Positions 24,204 through 32,868 of a stretch of 64,000 nt of DNA are shown here, piece after piece. The DNA is taken from the NCBI RefSeq assembly GCF_005938645.2, contig NZ_CP042171.1, positions 5,642,001 through 5,706,000 on the forward strand, in the 5' to 3' direction. Every line of letters begins with the position of its first letter. Within the stretch, counting starts at the first letter, position 1. The notes beneath the pieces are model-generated. The model ran no database searches and was not told the origin of the DNA. It saw only the letters and a list, made by a program, of their open reading frames with translations. Position numbers and translations under genes: made by a program. Source of the DNA: Pedobacter sp. KBS0701 (GTDB lineage: Bacteria; Bacteroidota; Bacteroidia; Sphingobacteriales; Sphingobacteriaceae).

Positions 24204-24737
24204 ATGGCAACTCTAAACGAATCTCAAAGCCGCAAGGCTGTAAAGGGAAGATCCAAAAAAGCAACACCAAAGGTAGATCTTACTGCAATGGTAGACCTGA
24301 TGTTCTTATTAACCACATTTTTTATGCTCACCACAACGTTGAGCCAATTAAATGCTGCAGATATTGCTAAGCCAGATAAAACGGATATTAATATAACAGC
24401 AAATTATCCCGAATCGCGCACCATGACCATTGTACTGGGTAAAGATAACAAGGCCGTTTCTTATATGGGGACTATTGAAAAAGCCAACATGAAAGTGATC
24501 CCTATGGCAAGTCTCCAAAAGGAAATTGCTTCGAATAAGCTATTGGTGGCAGCTACCCATCAGAACAATCCATCAAAGTATATGATCGTGATCATCAAAC
24601 CGGGTAAAACAGCTAAATTCCAGAATTTTGTAGATGCAGTTGATGAAATGAAAATTGCAGATATTAAATCTTACAGCATAGACGATGATCATTTCGCCGG
24701 GAAAGAGTTGTCGTTTATGAAAAATAACAACCTTTAA
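24204..24737 (+). CDS. ExbD/TolR-family protein
   Basis: The ATG at 24204 gives 177 residues (MATLNESQSRKAV). After a basic N-terminus comes PKVDLTAMVDLMFLLTTFFM, the single membrane span with the conserved Asp that ExbD/TolR uses for proton-motive-force coupling. The remainder is a periplasmic domain. In full systems ExbD works with ExbB and TonB to energise outer membrane receptors. No exbB lies beside it, so it is an orphan that must use an unlinked partner. The two TonB receptors in the window could be clients, but nothing links them directly. Confidence 0.82.
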   Translation: MATLNESQSRKAVKGRSKKATPKVDLTAMVDLMFLLTTFFMLTTTLSQLNAADIAKPDKTDINITANYPESRTMTIVLGKDNKAVSYMGTIEKANMKVIPMASLQKEIASNKLLVAATHQNNPSKYMIVIIKPGKTAKFQNFVDAVDEMKIADIKSYSIDDDHFAGKELSFMKNNNL

Positions 24738-24991
24738 TGCTACTTATTTTAACCTTATAAGTTGTGGTTCCGTCGCCCTGATTAGATAGCTATCGGATTT
24801 ATTTACAGGTAGAAATTAGTATTTTCAATTGTCTTGTAGCTATCGGAAGATAAGCGGGTAATTATTTGTATTGTTTTTGGAAAGCAGGTTCATTAGCTTT
24901 TTTTAATGTCAGTCCTGCTTTTTGTTTGTAGTCCCGATTAGAAAAAAATCGGGCGCTACCCGCGTCAATCAGGTTTAGATAGGTTAGGTTT
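24738..24991. other. Non-coding repeat-rich gap after exbD-like gene
   Basis: Short direct repeats (TAGCTATCGGA near 24788 and 24836) and an inverted CCCGATT...AATCGGG pair near 24934-24955 are visible. No ORF, tRNA or promoter that I can support is present. Confidence 0.4.
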
Positions 24992-25193
24992 TTGCAACTA
25001 TGTTAGGTTGAGCAGGTGAGCCAGAAAAACTTACGGAAGTTGGGCCGGGCTTGAGCTAAACGAACTTCTTCAGTTTGGCCTGTCAGCACCGAACCCAGGT
25101 AAAATAAACCTGACAGGAGCGGACACCGAACGCAGAGAGGTAAAGCGGATGGCAGGGCTTTCGGTGCCGATGGATGCAGAACCCTGCTTTTCA
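24992..25193 (-). repeat. Dispersed, diverged copy of the 222-bp repeat (R4)
   Basis: Read on the minus strand, this stretch aligns over its whole length with the units at 40218-40882, including the shared CCGCTTTACCTC, CGTTCGGTG, TTACCTGGGTT and CGTAAGTTTTT segments and the sequence beyond the array's right end (ACCTGC...ATAGTTGCA). A single dispersed copy with the same right boundary shows that the array was built from such a unit. Confidence 0.7.
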
Positions 25194-25280
25194 AAAAAAT
25201 ATCAATGATTTTTCTACTGTTTGGTGAACCGCCAAACGTAGGATAGGGCACATGTAAACTTCGTAGGTTTAGCGAAATAA

Positions 25281-25314
25281 AAAAGGCGTTCTGCAATACT
25301 GCAAAACGCCTTTT
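25281..25314 (-). terminator. Terminator of metK
   Basis: AAAAGGCGTT-c-TGCA pairs with TGCA-a-AACGCCTTTT around a 4-base loop. On the minus strand it ends in T residues about 20 bases after the metK stop. Both flanks are A/T-runs, so it may work in both directions. Confidence 0.8.
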
Positions 25315-25334
25315 CTAAAAATTTATTTGATTGA

Positions 25335-26585
25335 TTAAATGCCGAAAGCAGCTTTAACCTGATCTACATAATCTAATTTCTCCCAGGTAAACAAATCAAC
25401 GGTAACCGTTTTTTCTTCACCATTTGGTGTTCTGAAAGTTTTGGTAACCGTTTCAGGTGTACGGCCCATGTGTCCGTAAGCAGCAGTTTCGCTATAAATT
25501 GGGTTTCTTAATTTTAAACGTTGCTCAATAAAGTAAGGACGCATATCGAAAATCGATTCTACAATTTTAGCAATCTCGCCATCAGTTTTACCTACTTTAC
25601 CCGTTCCGTAAGTATTGATGTAAATACCCATTGGCTTTGCAACACCGATAGCGTATGATACCTGAACCAAAATTTCGTCAGCAATACCGGCAGCCACTAA
25701 GTTTTTAGCGATGTGACGGGTAGCATACGCTGCACTTCTATCTACTTTACTTGGATCTTTACCAGAGAAAGCTCCACCACCATGGGCACCTTTACCACCG
25801 TAAGTATCAACAATGATTTTTCTGCCGGTCAAGCCCGTATCACCATGCGGACCGCCAATTACAAATTTACCGGTTGGATTAATGTGGTACTCAATTTTAT
25901 CGTTAAATAAATGTGCGTAAGCCGGATTGTTTTTGATGATTCTTGGAATCAGGATGTTTACCAGATCAGTTTTGATTTTAGCCAACATTGCAGCTTCTTC
26001 ATCAAAATCGTCGTGCTGTGTAGAAATCACAATGGCATCGATGCGAACCGGTTTGTTGTTATCATCATACTCTAAAGTTACCTGGCTTTTTGCATCCGGG
26101 CGTAAATAAGTAATTTCGTTATTTTCACGACGTAAAACAGCCAGTTCCTGTAATAATTTATGAGAAAGGTTTAATGCCAATGGCATGTAATCTTCAGTTT
26201 CGTTGGTTGCATAACCAAACATCATACCTTGATCGCCTGCACCTTGTTCTTCTTTACTACTTCTATCTACACCTTGATTAATATCCTGCGACTGCTCGTG
26301 TATGGCTGATAAAATACCGCAAGAGTTGGCCTCAAACATGTATTCGCTTTTGGTGTAACCAATTTTCTTGATTACATCACGTGCAATCTGTTGTACATCT
26401 AAATATGTTTTAGATTTTACCTCACCCGCTAAAATAACCTGACCCGTTGTAACCAAAGTTTCGCAAGCTACTTTTGATTCTGGATCGAAAGCCAAAAAAT
26501 TATCAATTAACGCATCCGAAATTTGATCGGCGATTTTATCTGGGTGACCTTCAGAAACAGATTCTGATGTAAATAAATATGACAT
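25335..26585 (-). CDS. metK: S-adenosylmethionine synthase
   Basis: This is a 416-residue cytoplasmic enzyme that makes S-adenosylmethionine from methionine and ATP. Diagnostic segments are FTSESVSEGHPDKIADQISD at the N-terminus (with the ATP-site His), the GAGDQGMMFGYA signature near residue 118, FVIGGPHGDTGLTGRKIIVD and the P-loop-like GGGAFSGKDPSKVDRSAAY. It is slightly longer than the E. coli enzyme (384), as usual in Bacteroidota. It is a single gene with its own promoter, probable SAM riboswitch and terminator, so feedback by its product is likely. Confidence 0.97.
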   Translation of the reverse strand: MSYLFTSESVSEGHPDKIADQISDALIDNFLAFDPESKVACETLVTTGQVILAGEVKSKTYLDVQQIARDVIKKIGYTKSEYMFEANSCGILSAIHEQSQDINQGVDRSSKEEQGAGDQGMMFGYATNETEDYMPLALNLSHKLLQELAVLRRENNEITYLRPDAKSQVTLEYDDNNKPVRIDAIVISTQHDDFDEEAAMLAKIKTDLVNILIPRIIKNNPAYAHLFNDKIEYHINPTGKFVIGGPHGDTGLTGRKIIVDTYGGKGAHGGGAFSGKDPSKVDRSAAYATRHIAKNLVAAGIADEILVQVSYAIGVAKPMGIYINTYGTGKVGKTDGEIAKIVESIFDMRPYFIEQRLKLRNPIYSETAAYGHMGRTPETVTKTFRTPNGEEKTVTVDLFTWEKLDYVDQVKAAFGI

Positions 26586-26663
26586 TTATTAAATAATTAA
26601 TGATAAATAAACAAATTTACAATTGCCAAACCCCTTGGAAACAGGTGTTGAAATGATTGAAAG

Positions 26664-26736
26664 GAGGCATTAGCAATTTTTTTAAGTGGTTGCAATCCGG
26701 TCCCGTGGTATCGGGATAGCAAATCAATCCACTTTT
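26664..26736 (-). promoter_or_regulatory. Probable SAM-II riboswitch in the metK leader
   Basis: On the minus strand AAGTGG (26734-26729) pairs with CCACTT (26689-26684). The loop holds GATTTG, a small TCCCG/CGGGA hairpin and GATTGCAA directly before the closing arm. After the stem an A-rich stretch leads to TTGCTAAT (26676-26669), then CCTCC. The order stem, GAUUU, AUUGCAA, stem, A-rich linker, GCUAA is the known SAM-II pseudoknot pattern, and metK is an apt target. The extra internal hairpin is a variation. A covariance search was not possible here. Confidence 0.65.
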
Positions 26737-26745
26737 TTACTGCCG

Positions 26746-26774
26746 CAAAATTAGCATATTTTCTTTATTTCAAA
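26746..26774 (-). promoter_or_regulatory. metK promoter
   Basis: On the minus strand TTTG (26774-26771), 17 bases, then TAATTTTG (26753-26746) match the Bacteroidota -33 and -7 elements at an accepted spacing. Transcription would start just before the first stem of the SAM-II-like element, so the riboswitch sits at the 5' end of the transcript. Confidence 0.65.
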
Positions 26775-26809
26775 AATTATAGATTATTTTGTGCACTCAA
26801 TCTTACACT

Positions 26810-27691
26810 TTGCACACAAAGATCAATATCCTCTTTATCATAAACCCTATCTCTGGTGGGAGGGGAAAACTGCGTATTCCAGATTTTATCGACAAATACC
26901 TGGATAAGGAAAAGTTTAGTCCCAATTTCGTTTTTAGCGAATATGTTGGTCATGCCGGCGAACTGGCTGATGAAGCCGCTACCAAAAACTTTGATGTAAT
27001 TATAGCTGCAGGTGGCGATGGTACCATAAATGAAGTAGCTACAAAAGTGTTAAAGCACAATAAAATTTTAGGGATTTTGCCCTTGGGATCGGGCAATGGA
27101 CTTGCCCGCTTTTTAAGTATTTCCAAAAACTTAAGATATGCGCTATCTATTATCAATAATTTTAAGATTGATGAAATTGATACGGCTGAGTTTAACAAAA
27201 AGTGTTTTTTCAATTTGGCTGGAATGGGATTTGATGCCCACCTGAGTTCTGTTTTTTCGAAAGACAAAAAACGCGGATTATCAGGTTATGTAAAACTGGG
27301 TTTTAAAGAGGTTTTTAACTATAAGGCGCAAACGTATAATTTGAATATCGACGGGACTGAATATACCAGAAAAGCCTTCGCCATCAGCATTGCCAATTCA
27401 TCGCAGTATGGAAACGATGTTTACATCGCACCAAATGCTTCGGTAAAGGACGGATTGCTGGATGTTTGCATTATTAAACCCTTCCCGATAATAAAATTGC
27501 CTGTTTTAGGTTATGTGATGTTAAGGGGCAAAGCAGAAAGCTCTGATATGATTGAAATTATTAAAGGAAAAAATATTAAAATTATAAGGGAAACGGCAGG
27601 AGCGGTGCACGTAGATGGAGAGCCTTTGCAAATGGGCGTTGAGATTGAAGCAGTTATTAATCCACTCTCGTTAAAAGTGATTGTTCCATAG
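26810..27691 (+). CDS. Diacylglycerol/lipid kinase (YegS/DagK-type)
   Basis: This soluble lipid kinase of about 293 residues has INPISGGRGK (nucleotide-binding N-lobe) followed by AAGGDGTINEVA (GGDGT motif) and LGILPLGSGNGLARFL. These catalytic-domain motifs phosphorylate diacylglycerol or related lipids at the inner face of the membrane. No ATG occurs before the first conserved strand. A TTG at 26810 (or 26789, seven codons earlier) is the probable start. The gene is divergent from metK with about 205 bases between the two coding regions, which contain the metK promoter and leader. The exact lipid substrate is unknown. Confidence 0.85.
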   Translation: MHTKINILFIINPISGGRGKLRIPDFIDKYLDKEKFSPNFVFSEYVGHAGELADEAATKNFDVIIAAGGDGTINEVATKVLKHNKILGILPLGSGNGLARFLSISKNLRYALSIINNFKIDEIDTAEFNKKCFFNLAGMGFDAHLSSVFSKDKKRGLSGYVKLGFKEVFNYKAQTYNLNIDGTEYTRKAFAISIANSSQYGNDVYIAPNASVKDGLLDVCIIKPFPIIKLPVLGYVMLRGKAESSDMIEIIKGKNIKIIRETAGAVHVDGEPLQMGVEIEAVINPLSLKVIVP

Positions 27692-27876
27692 TTTAGTTTG
27701 GAGTTGAGGGTTTGGAGTTTGGAGCCGATCTGACTATTAACCATGAGCCATAAAACTATCAACCATTGACCAATTTAGAGTTGAGCGTTTGGTGTTTGGA
27801 GTCGGGCGTCAATTAAACAATTAACCCAACAAACTAACCCTCATCCATTTTACATCTCCCATATTACATTATAAGC

Positions 27877-28227
27877 ATGAAACCAAAGAAAAACAGTTTA
27901 AGCGATCTTGGTGGAATTATGTATTCTACCAATCCTGAATTCGAATACGAAGAAGAAGTTGATGATACCGTTACCTCGCCGAACAACCAGCAGGATTTAA
28001 GGGTAATGCTTGACAAAAAGAACCGTGGCGGTAAAGCAGTAACGTTGATTACAGGTTTCAGGGGCCGCTCAGAAGATTTAGAAGTATTGGGTAAAATGCT
28101 GAAGACCAAATGTGGGGTTGGTGGTTCAGTTAAAGATGGCGAAATCATGATCCAGGGTGACGTTCGTGATAAAGTGATGGGCATTTTGCAAAAAGATGGT
28201 TATAAAGTGAAAAAAGCAGGGGGATAA
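27877..28227 (+). CDS. SUI1/YciH-family translation initiation factor
   Basis: This 116-residue protein has an acidic N-terminal tail (residues 1-40, EFEYEEEVDD) and a SUI1 domain (eIF1-like) with LDKKNRGGKAVTLITGF, KTKCGVGGSVKDGEIMIQGD and KVMGILQKDGYKVKKAGG at the end. Bacterial YciH can influence start-codon fidelity in vitro. The protein would bind the small ribosomal subunit. It is a single gene; the 185 bases before it are low-complexity intergenic text with no promoter I can define. Confidence 0.88.
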   Translation: MKPKKNSLSDLGGIMYSTNPEFEYEEEVDDTVTSPNNQQDLRVMLDKKNRGGKAVTLITGFRGRSEDLEVLGKMLKTKCGVGGSVKDGEIMIQGDVRDKVMGILQKDGYKVKKAGG

Positions 28228-28497
28228 TTAAAAAGTTGTCATCCTAAGTGCAACGAAGGATCTTTTTTTTCGTGTGAAACTCGTCGCAATAGTCTTTGAC
28301 TCCGCTCAGACTGACAAACGTTAGTTAACACCCATAAACTAAATCACTATTGTTTGGTTTTACTTATTCAGCTAATTAACTACTCCCAAATATAAATCCT
28401 GTCCCAATCCCATCTTTTACTAGTTTATCTAATCCATATCCTGTTTTAATGTTTCCTGAGCAGATTTTTTACGGGATGTTTATGGAAAATTAAACGC
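28228..28497. other. Gap with repeat fragments before the LytS-type kinase
   Basis: A non-coding fragment at about 28237-28316 (TGTCATCCTAAGTGCAACGAAGGATCT to a CAGACTGACAAACG end) resembles the stretch near 17340 and looks like another dispersed repeat. The rest is AT-rich and no gene is seen. Confidence 0.4.
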
Positions 28498-30171
28498 ATG
28501 AAAAGAATAATTTACTTCCTTCTCCTTTGTTCATCGCTATACTCATTTGGACAGAAAAAAAAAGATGCTTTCTTAAGTGAAGCCAATGGTAATCCAACGT
28601 ATTATGGAATTTCCAGACCGCATTCAAACTGTTCTGTATTGCTTCGGGTTGATGAAAGAACCAAATGGATTTCTTTTAGTAATCCTGAGTCGAGTGATTC
28701 ACTAAAAAATAATGTTTTTCTTGGAGAGGCAAAAAAGATACATCTGGAAATGAGGATCCACAAAGACAGCCTAAGATATTATAGGTATTCTGTTATAGAG
28801 AACGATAGTGTTTACCTTGTGGATGATGCCATTCTAAGTAATATAAATTTTAAATGGCCCAAAGAGAGTGATTTTCCAAATTATTTTACAATGAGTTTGG
28901 GCGATTATAATGTTGTTGGTAAAAAGATTATTGTTAAAGTATACAAACTGCCTCAGAAATTTAAAGTAAACACAATTGTAATTTATAATCAGCCCCTTTT
29001 ACCTCCTAAAGTATTGATTAAGAATCTGTTTTCAGAATCAATAAATACAAAGGGATTATCTGTTAGTGAAATGACCAGACTAATGATAAAAAGAGGGCGG
29101 AAATCATTTTTTCTCAAACGGCAGCCTTTTAATAATGGCGAAACTATTATTGTGAGTGATAGTATAAAGCTAATGTCAATTGGTATAGAGAATACAGGTG
29201 TTAATTTTATTTACAAAGTAAAAATAACCCGATATGGTAGTGATTACCCTGAAGAAACTGTTCTAACAACCAGCGATTGGGATAATTCGTATGTCTCGGT
29301 TGATGCTGAATATTTTAAGAAACCAGGAACATATAAGGTCTCAATTGCACCTGAAATATGTCGGTCGCTTGATTTGCCTCGCGGTATAAGCTGGACATTA
29401 CCCCAAACATCTTTTGAGTTTACAGTGATTGAAAAGAAAGAAAAGCTTTTTACCTCTCGAGAGTTATTACTAGTTAGTGTTATCATAGGGGCCCTTTGTG
29501 GTATCATATCGGTTTTGATCCTCAATAACCGTAAAAAAAAAGCTGCAAAGGTAATTGCGCAAAAATCTCAGGAAAAAGAAATCGCTAAACTGAAGTTAGA
29601 TTCCGTCCGTTCTCAATTAAACCCGCATTTTTTATTTAATGCGCTCGCAGGTATCCAAACGCTGATGAACAAAAATGAAATCGATAATGCCAATCGCTAC
29701 CTTACCAAATTTGCTCGATTAACGCGTAATGTTTTAGACCATAAAGACCTTATCAGCTTAACATCAGAAAAAACGGTATTAGATGATTACCTGCAGATGG
29801 AGCAGTTACGTTTTGGTTTTCAGTACCAGATTACAGCTTCAGCTGATTTAGATGTAGAGAATATAGAAATACCAGCCATGCTTTTACAACCCTTTGTAGA
29901 AAATGCGGTGAAACATGGCATTGCTGGAAAAGGGAATGATGGAAAGATTGAAATCAGTTTTACAAAGCAGCAAACGGATTTGATATTAAGTGTAAAAGAT
30001 AACGGCAATGGTTTCGATGTAGAAAAAGATTATGCTGGCTTGGGTTTGGCATTGACCAAAAACAGAATATCTTTACTGAATTCGATTTATAAAGAAACAC
30101 CGTTTTTATTGGATATGAAAGCAGATGCAAATGGAACTTTAATCCGGATCACAATTAATCAATGGTTATAA
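28498..30171 (+). CDS. LytS-type sensor histidine kinase
   Basis: This 557-residue protein has a cleavable or anchor signal (residues 1-19), a beta-rich periplasmic sensor region (about 20-320), one membrane span (about 322-345), then a His_kinase domain with QLNPHFLFNALAG (His377) and a HATPase domain with NAVKHG and DNGNGFD. It should sense an extracellular or envelope signal and phosphorylate the response regulator that starts two bases after its stop. The sensor region is not of a family I can name. Confidence 0.88.
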   Translation: MKRIIYFLLLCSSLYSFGQKKKDAFLSEANGNPTYYGISRPHSNCSVLLRVDERTKWISFSNPESSDSLKNNVFLGEAKKIHLEMRIHKDSLRYYRYSVIENDSVYLVDDAILSNINFKWPKESDFPNYFTMSLGDYNVVGKKIIVKVYKLPQKFKVNTIVIYNQPLLPPKVLIKNLFSESINTKGLSVSEMTRLMIKRGRKSFFLKRQPFNNGETIIVSDSIKLMSIGIENTGVNFIYKVKITRYGSDYPEETVLTTSDWDNSYVSVDAEYFKKPGTYKVSIAPEICRSLDLPRGISWTLPQTSFEFTVIEKKEKLFTSRELLLVSVIIGALCGIISVLILNNRKKKAAKVIAQKSQEKEIAKLKLDSVRSQLNPHFLFNALAGIQTLMNKNEIDNANRYLTKFARLTRNVLDHKDLISLTSEKTVLDDYLQMEQLRFGFQYQITASADLDVENIEIPAMLLQPFVENAVKHGIAGKGNDGKIEISFTKQQTDLILSVKDNGNGFDVEKDYAGLGLALTKNRISLLNSIYKETPFLLDMKADANGTLIRITINQWL

Positions 30172-30172
30172 A

Positions 30173-30916
30173 ATGCGGGCAATTTTAGTAGATGATGAGG
30201 TAGCTAATTTAGAAAATCTAAAGATCTTATTGGATAAACACTGTCCTGATATTAAAGTGGTAGCTAGTGCATCCAATATTGACGAGGCTTTTGCACAGGT
30301 TATCCTGCATCATCCAGATCTGCTTTTCCTGGATATCCAGATGGGTAAAACAACAGGTTTTGATCTGTTGAACCTCCTTGCCGAAAAAACCTTTGAAGTG
30401 GTGTTTGTAACTGCTTATGATCATTATGGCATCCAGGCAGTAAAGTTTGCCGCATTAGATTATCTGCTCAAGCCGGTTGATCCCGAAGAGTTGAAAGTTG
30501 CAGTAGAAAAGGCTGAAATTAGGTTCAGGAATAAAATAAATGGTGAGCAGCTTAATTTTTTGTTGAGCCAGATTAAAAAGAGTGAGCCAAGCAGTCCGAA
30601 AATTGCCTTGCCCCAACAGCATGAAATCCGTTATGTTCCTGTTGACGATATTATCCGTTGTGTAGCCGATAATACCTATACTTTTTTCTTTTTGAGCAAC
30701 GGTGATAAAATCCTGATTTCGAAACCGCTGAAAGAATATGCAGATCTGCTCAAACCTCAGGGTTTTGTGCGGGCGCACCAAAGTCACCTGGTAAATCCGA
30801 AATTTGTAAAAAGCTGGTTAAAAGAAGATGGCGGAACGCTGTTGATGAATAATGGTGATAAAATCCCGGTATCTAAACCAAACAGGGAAATGGTTAAAGA
30901 GGTGCTGGGGAAATAG
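30173..30916 (+). CDS. LytTR-family response regulator
   Basis: This 247-residue protein has a receiver domain (1-120) with the acidic pocket Asp7/Asp8, the phospho-acceptor Asp54 (LLFLDIQMGK) and the conserved Lys in YLLKPVDP. It is followed by a LytTR DNA-binding domain (~145-245; FVRAHQSHLVNPKFVKSW and IPVSKPNREMVKEVL). It starts one base after the kinase stop, so the two genes form a two-component operon. Targets are unknown; LytTR regulators often bind direct repeats upstream of envelope or transport genes. Confidence 0.92.
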   Translation: MRAILVDDEVANLENLKILLDKHCPDIKVVASASNIDEAFAQVILHHPDLLFLDIQMGKTTGFDLLNLLAEKTFEVVFVTAYDHYGIQAVKFAALDYLLKPVDPEELKVAVEKAEIRFRNKINGEQLNFLLSQIKKSEPSSPKIALPQQHEIRYVPVDDIIRCVADNTYTFFFLSNGDKILISKPLKEYADLLKPQGFVRAHQSHLVNPKFVKSWLKEDGGTLLMNNGDKIPVSKPNREMVKEVLGK

Positions 30917-31250
30917 TTTTTAAAATAATTACGTCATTACAAGTAACCATCAGATCTGTGGTCTGAAAAAAATAGGAATGATGTCCTATATGCGCTTTCT
31001 AACGTATTAGATTTAAGATTTTGCAGCCTGTAAAACTCATTGAGCTAAGATGTCTAAGTTGGTCGTAAAAATTCAAAGACTACGCTGTTTAATTAACCAC
31101 CTTAGACACCTAAGAACATCTAATTTCATTAAATAATTCTTTAGGCTTTCACGCCATATAAGAACATGTAAGCTTATATGGTCCTTAAATGTCTTATATG
31201 GTCAAAAAATAACACTAAATATCAGTTGTTTACATAAACTTTATTATAGC
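30917..31250. other. Non-coding gap between LytTR regulator and hisS
   Basis: About 330 bases without a gene. A dyad TTATATGG/CCATATAA is repeated around 31153-31203 (CCATATAAGAACATG, CTTATATGGTCC, CTTATATGGTCA). No clear terminator or RNA gene is seen. Confidence 0.4.
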
Positions 31251-31326
31251 GCACGAAACAATCTTAATGCACACGCATGTAACTGTCGTTGTAAGATTGC
31301 TTCATCGTTCCTCCTCACAATGACGA
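31251..31326 (+). repeat. Dispersed repeat family R2, copy 2
   Basis: A shorter copy of the element at 23998, sharing CAATCTTAATG and TAAGATTGCTTCxTCGTTCCTC plus a TGACG right end. It ends four bases before the probable hisS promoter. Confidence 0.6.
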
Positions 31327-31329
31327 ATC

Positions 31330-31362
31330 TTTGTTTTTAAACCTTACATTTTTGTACTTTTG
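31330..31362 (+). promoter_or_regulatory. hisS promoter, possibly giving a leaderless mRNA
   Basis: TTTG at 31330-31333, 21 bases, then TACTTTTG at 31355-31362 match the Bacteroidota promoter consensus. The -7 element ends only five bases before the hisS ATG at 31368, so transcription would start at or next to the start codon. Confidence 0.5.
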
Positions 31363-31367
31363 CCGCT

Positions 31368-32759
31368 ATGTCAGTTATTAAACCCTCATTAGCAAAAGGT
31401 ACCCGCGATTTTACTCCTGTTGAAATGGTAAAACGCAACTTTATTTACGATACCATTAAAACGGTTTTCAGGAAATATGGTTATGCTGAAATCCAGACGC
31501 CAAGTTTTGAAAATCTTTCTACCCTTACCGGAAAATATGGTGATGAAGGCGACAAACTGATTTTTAAAATTTTAAATAGCGGCGAGTTTCTTAAAGATTC
31601 AAAAAAGAAATCGTTCGATTTTGCTGAGGAGGATAATAGTAATAAACTAATCCCTTTAATTTCTGAAAAAGCTTTACGTTACGATTTAACAGTGCCATTT
31701 GCACGTTATGTAGTAATGCACCAGCACGAAATTACCTTGCCTTTTAAACGTTTCCAGGTTCAACCCGTTTGGCGTGCCGATCGTCCGCAAAAAGGCAGGT
31801 ACCGCGAATTTTACCAGTGCGATGTCGATGTAGTCGGCTCTAAGAGTTTGCTGAACGAAGCTGAATTTATTTTGATCTACAATGAAGCCTTAAGCAAATT
31901 GGGATTAAAAGATTTCAGCATAAAAATTAATAACCGGAAAATTTTATCGGGTATTGCCGAGATTATTGGTAAACCTGATTTGATTATCGACATGACTGTG
32001 GCCATTGATAAACTGGATAAAATTGGTTTAGATGGCGTAAGTAAAGAATTGTTGGAACGAGGTTTTACCGAAACTGATTTGGAAAAACTGCGTCCGGTAA
32101 TTTTATTGGAAGGTACCAACGAAGAAAAACTGGCCAGCCTGAAAGAAGTTTTAGCTGAATCCGAAACCGGTTTAAAAGGTGTTGCTGAAATTGAACAGGT
32201 TTTTGAATATGTAGAAAGTTTGATTTCCTATGGCTTACCGTTGGTTGCCAAATTAGAACTCGATATTACTTTGGCCCGTGGCTTAAATTACTATACTGGC
32301 TGCATTTTCGAGGTTAAAACCAATGAAGTGGCGATGGGCAGTATCGGTGGTGGTGGTCGTTATGATGATTTAACAGGTATGTTCGGTTTAAAAGATTTAA
32401 CAGGTGTAGGTGTTTCTTTTGGTGCCGACCGTATTTATGATGTATTGGAAGAACTTAACCTTTTCCCTGCTTCAGCTGAGGTTGGAACAAAAGTGTTGAT
32501 CAGTAATTTTGATGCGGAGGCTGAAAAATATGCTTTACCAATTGTTCAGCAGTTTAGAAATGCGGGTATTTCAGCTGAATTATACCCAAGTTCGGCAAAA
32601 CTGAAAAAACAAATGGCCTATGCAGATGCCAAGAATATCCCTTATGTAATATTAATCGGTGGCGATGAAATTGCCAGCGGAGAACTTACATTAAAAGATA
32701 TGCAAAGCGGTGAGCAGAAAAAGCTAACTGTTTTAGGTATACTGGAGTTGTTGAAATAA
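31368..32759 (+). CDS. hisS: Histidyl-tRNA synthetase
   Basis: This 463-residue class II aminoacyl-tRNA synthetase charges tRNA-His. Motif 2 region GRYREFYQCDVDVVG, the HisA signature LARGLNYYTGCIFEVK and the motif 3 part GVSFGADRIYDVLEEL are present. A C-terminal anticodon-binding domain (about 370-463) follows. It has the usual length with Bacteroidota insertions. The ATG at 31368 gives MSVIKPSLAKGTRDF, where KGTRDF is the conserved motif start. A single essential housekeeping gene. Confidence 0.97.
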   Translation: MSVIKPSLAKGTRDFTPVEMVKRNFIYDTIKTVFRKYGYAEIQTPSFENLSTLTGKYGDEGDKLIFKILNSGEFLKDSKKKSFDFAEEDNSNKLIPLISEKALRYDLTVPFARYVVMHQHEITLPFKRFQVQPVWRADRPQKGRYREFYQCDVDVVGSKSLLNEAEFILIYNEALSKLGLKDFSIKINNRKILSGIAEIIGKPDLIIDMTVAIDKLDKIGLDGVSKELLERGFTETDLEKLRPVILLEGTNEEKLASLKEVLAESETGLKGVAEIEQVFEYVESLISYGLPLVAKLELDITLARGLNYYTGCIFEVKTNEVAMGSIGGGGRYDDLTGMFGLKDLTGVGVSFGADRIYDVLEELNLFPASAEVGTKVLISNFDAEAEKYALPIVQQFRNAGISAELYPSSAKLKKQMAYADAKNIPYVILIGGDEIASGELTLKDMQSGEQKKLTVLGILELLK

Positions 32760-32770
32760 CGCTAGTTTTT

Positions 32771-32868
32771 TACCGCAAAGCTCACAAAGGTTTTCGCAAA
32801 GAAACGCAGAGAATCGGTCATGTACCCCGCTTTGTGCACTTTGCGCTTGCCTTCTTTTCCTTTGCGGT
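32771..32868. repeat. R3 repeat with CCGCAAAG inverted ends
   Basis: A 98-bp element begins ACCGCAAAG (32772-32780) and ends CTTTGCGGT (32860-32868). A second copy is at 50252-50328 and a half copy ends at 17536. Its right end reaches the first base of the stop codon of the methyltransferase gene, so the repeat abuts or overlaps coding sequence. Confidence 0.6.

Noticed and set aside
25003..25296. 97-residue minus-strand ORF over the dispersed R4 copy
   Set aside because: It covers the repeat and runs into the metK terminator. Similarity to the array ORFs follows from DNA similarity.
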